Source: Haloarculaceae archaeon (lineage in GTDB: Archaea; Halobacteriota; Halobacteria; Halobacteriales; Haloarculaceae). From it: a stretch of 6,829 nucleotides of DNA. The position numbers and the translations under genes are program-made. The stretch covers positions 1 through 6,829 of the forward strand of contig JAHENO010000289.1 of NCBI GenBank assembly GCA_018609945.1, read 5' to 3'. The notes beneath the pieces were generated by a model that saw only the letters and a list, made by a program, of their open reading frames with translations, was not told the origin of the DNA and made no database searches. Positions 5,620 to 6,829 of this stretch are shown here, in pieces (positions within the stretch are counted from its first letter, which is position 1; each line of letters begins with the position of its first letter).

Positions 5620-6320
5620 TCGAGGTCCGCGAGGTCACGTCGGGCTACGGGGACACGGTCGCAGTCGAGGACGTCTCGGTGACCATCGCGGACGGCGAGT
5701 TCGTCATCCTCGCGGGGGCCAACGGCAGCGGCAAGACGACGCTCGTCCGCCACTTCAACGCCCTGCTCGAACCGGACGCCGGGACCGTCGAGGTCGACGG
5801 CCAGGACGTCATCGAATCCCCCGTCCTCGCCCGCACGAGCGTCGGGATGGTGTTCCAGCAACCCCGCGACCAGTTCGTCGCCGCGACTGTCGGCGCGGAC
5901 GTGGCCTTCGGTCCCGAGAATCTCGGTCTTGACCGCGAGACAATCGAGGGCCGCGTGGAGAGAGCCCTAGACGCAGTGGGACTGGCGAACCGCGAGCATG
6001 ACCGCATCGACGCCCTCTCGGGTGGCGAGCAGGCCCGCGTCGCCATCGCTGGCGCGCTTGCGATGGAGCCCGACCACCTCGTCCTCGACGAACCCTTCGC
6101 CAGCCTCGACCAGCCCGCACGCGAGTCGGTGCTTTCCCATCTCGACGGCCTACAGGAGAGTGGTACTGGAATAATCGTTGTCACACACGACTTGCGTGAC
6201 CTGCTGGACCGGGCCGACCGACTGCTCGGAATGTGTGACGGGCGACTGGTCGTCGATACGGAGCCCGCCAGTGCGGAGTCCGCTCTCGCCGGGCTCGACG
6301 TTCGCGTGCCGGCATGCTGA
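5616..6320 (+). CDS. ecfA: ECF transporter ATPase (BioM-type ABC ATP-binding protein)
   Basis: This 234-residue ABC ATPase should power biotin import with BioY and EcfT on the cytoplasmic face. All nucleotide-binding motifs are intact: Walker A GANGSGKT at residues 34-41, Q-loop FQQPRDQ at 80-86 (including the PRDQFV context typical of ECF/CbiO ATPases), signature LSGGEQ at 134-139, Walker B LVLDEP at 155-160 with catalytic Glu159, D-loop SLD at 163-165 and the switch His at 191. The length is that of a single dedicated ATPase (BioM or CbiO), shorter than the paired EcfA1/EcfA2 proteins of shared modules. The ATG at 5616 overlaps the bioY stop. The frame stays open upstream to 5013, but that part is a shadow of bioY. 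It overlaps ecfT by 7 bases. Cobalt or nickel use is excluded only by its neighbour bioY. Confidence 0.94.
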   Translation: MIEVREVTSGYGDTVAVEDVSVTIADGEFVILAGANGSGKTTLVRHFNALLEPDAGTVEVDGQDVIESPVLARTSVGMVFQQPRDQFVAATVGADVAFGPENLGLDRETIEGRVERALDAVGLANREHDRIDALSGGEQARVAIAGALAMEPDHLVLDEPFASLDQPARESVLSHLDGLQESGTGIIVVTHDLRDLLDRADRLLGMCDGRLVVDTEPASAESALAGLDVRVPAC

Positions 6321-6829
6321 CCTACGAGCACGACGCGACACTCGCCCACAGGCTGGACCCGCGGTCGAAACTGCTCGTCCAGTTCGGGTTCGCGGTCGCG
6401 GCATTCGCCCACGGGTCGGCGCTCGTGCTCGGCGTCCTGACCGGGCTGGCCCTGCTCGCGCTCGGCGCGGCGCGGCTGTCGCCGCTGCGGGTTCTCCGGG
6501 CGTACTGGTTCGTGGTGGTACTGCTCGCGGTCACGCCGCTGTTCGCGGCGGTCCGGTTCGGCCCGCCGTGGCTCGCTCCCCGGGCAGCCCTGGATTCGGT
6601 CGTTGCCGGCTACCGGGTGGTTCTGGTGCTGTTCATCTCCGGGGCTTACGTCCGGACGACGCCAGTCATGGGGACGCGGGCAGCGATTCAGCGCCACGTC
6701 CCGGGTCGGCCCGGGCAGTTGCTCGGCGTGGGTGTCGGGCTCGTCTTCCGGTTCTTTCCGCTGTTGCTCGCGGACCTGCGGAGCGTGCAGGCGGCGATCC
6801 GCGCCCGGGCCGGCGACCGGCGGTCGACG
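6314..6829 (+). CDS. ecfT: ECF transporter transmembrane coupling protein EcfT (BioN-type), 3' end outside window
   Basis: This frame is open to the last base; 172 residues are visible of a family usually about 200-260 long. EcfT (BioN or CbiQ family) is the membrane scaffold that couples ATP hydrolysis by EcfA to movement of the S component. It begins MLTYEHDATLAHRLDPRSKL; the LDPRSKL motif at residues 14-20 is a hallmark of the family. Hydrophobic segments follow at about 21-51, 63-80, 100-115 and 136-152. The first coupling-helix Arg motif appears as SVQAAIRARAGDRR at 157-170, a variant of the usual Ala-Arg-Gly. The ATG at 6314 lies inside the last codons of ecfA, a 7-base overlap, and no Shine-Dalgarno sequence is visible, so translation is probably coupled. 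Identity is firm from context and motifs; the second Ala-Arg-Gly motif lies beyond the window. Confidence 0.92.
   Translation, partial: MLTYEHDATLAHRLDPRSKLLVQFGFAVAAFAHGSALVLGVLTGLALLALGAARLSPLRVLRAYWFVVVLLAVTPLFAAVRFGPPWLAPRAALDSVVAGYRVVLVLFISGAYVRTTPVMGTRAAIQRHVPGRPGQLLGVGVGLVFRFFPLLLADLRSVQAAIRARAGDRRST

Overview
The window is a high-GC, compact piece of an archaeal chromosome, almost certainly from a haloarchaeon (class Halobacteria). The evidence is the split RNA polymerase largest subunit (A' and A'' as two genes), archaeal-type uS12 and uS7, very acidic proteins, strong G/C at third codon positions and Shine-Dalgarno-poor starts. I cannot fix the genus from sequence alone. All confidently called genes are on the + strand.

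Bases 1-3419 are the 3' end of the RNA polymerase operon: rpoA1 (its 5' end lies outside the window), rpoA2 and a short KH-domain NusA-like gene. They are separated by 2 and 3 bases, so they are probably co-transcribed. The A' catalytic Asp triad and bridge helix and the A'' trigger loop are intact and carry no intein.

Bases 3420-3880 form a 461-base gap, long for this compact region. It holds three units of a decaying 18-base tandem repeat, a 10-base direct repeat spaced 21 bases apart, a perfect 6+6 inverted repeat, and a short reverse-strand frame (3593-3745) that looks protein-like but is unrecognised. It ends in a clear TATA-type promoter placed to give a leaderless or nearly leaderless rps12 mRNA.

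Bases 3881-4916 are rps12 and rps7, one base apart, the classical str-type ribosomal protein pair.

Bases 5023-6829 are a dedicated biotin ECF transporter operon: bioY (substrate-binding membrane protein), ecfA/bioM (ATPase) and ecfT/bioN (coupling membrane protein, cut by the window end). The genes overlap by 4 and 7 bases, so translation is probably coupled. Just upstream, a 9-14-9 interrupted palindrome (4978-5009) resembles the published BirA biotin-repressor operator, and the TATA box sits inside its spacer. This is the most informative regulatory signal in the window and predicts biotin-controlled repression of the transporter.

No CRISPR array, insertion sequence, tRNA, rRNA or phage module is visible. 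I found no wholly new multi-gene system. The points most worth following are the BirA-like operator and the unexplained 461-base gap.
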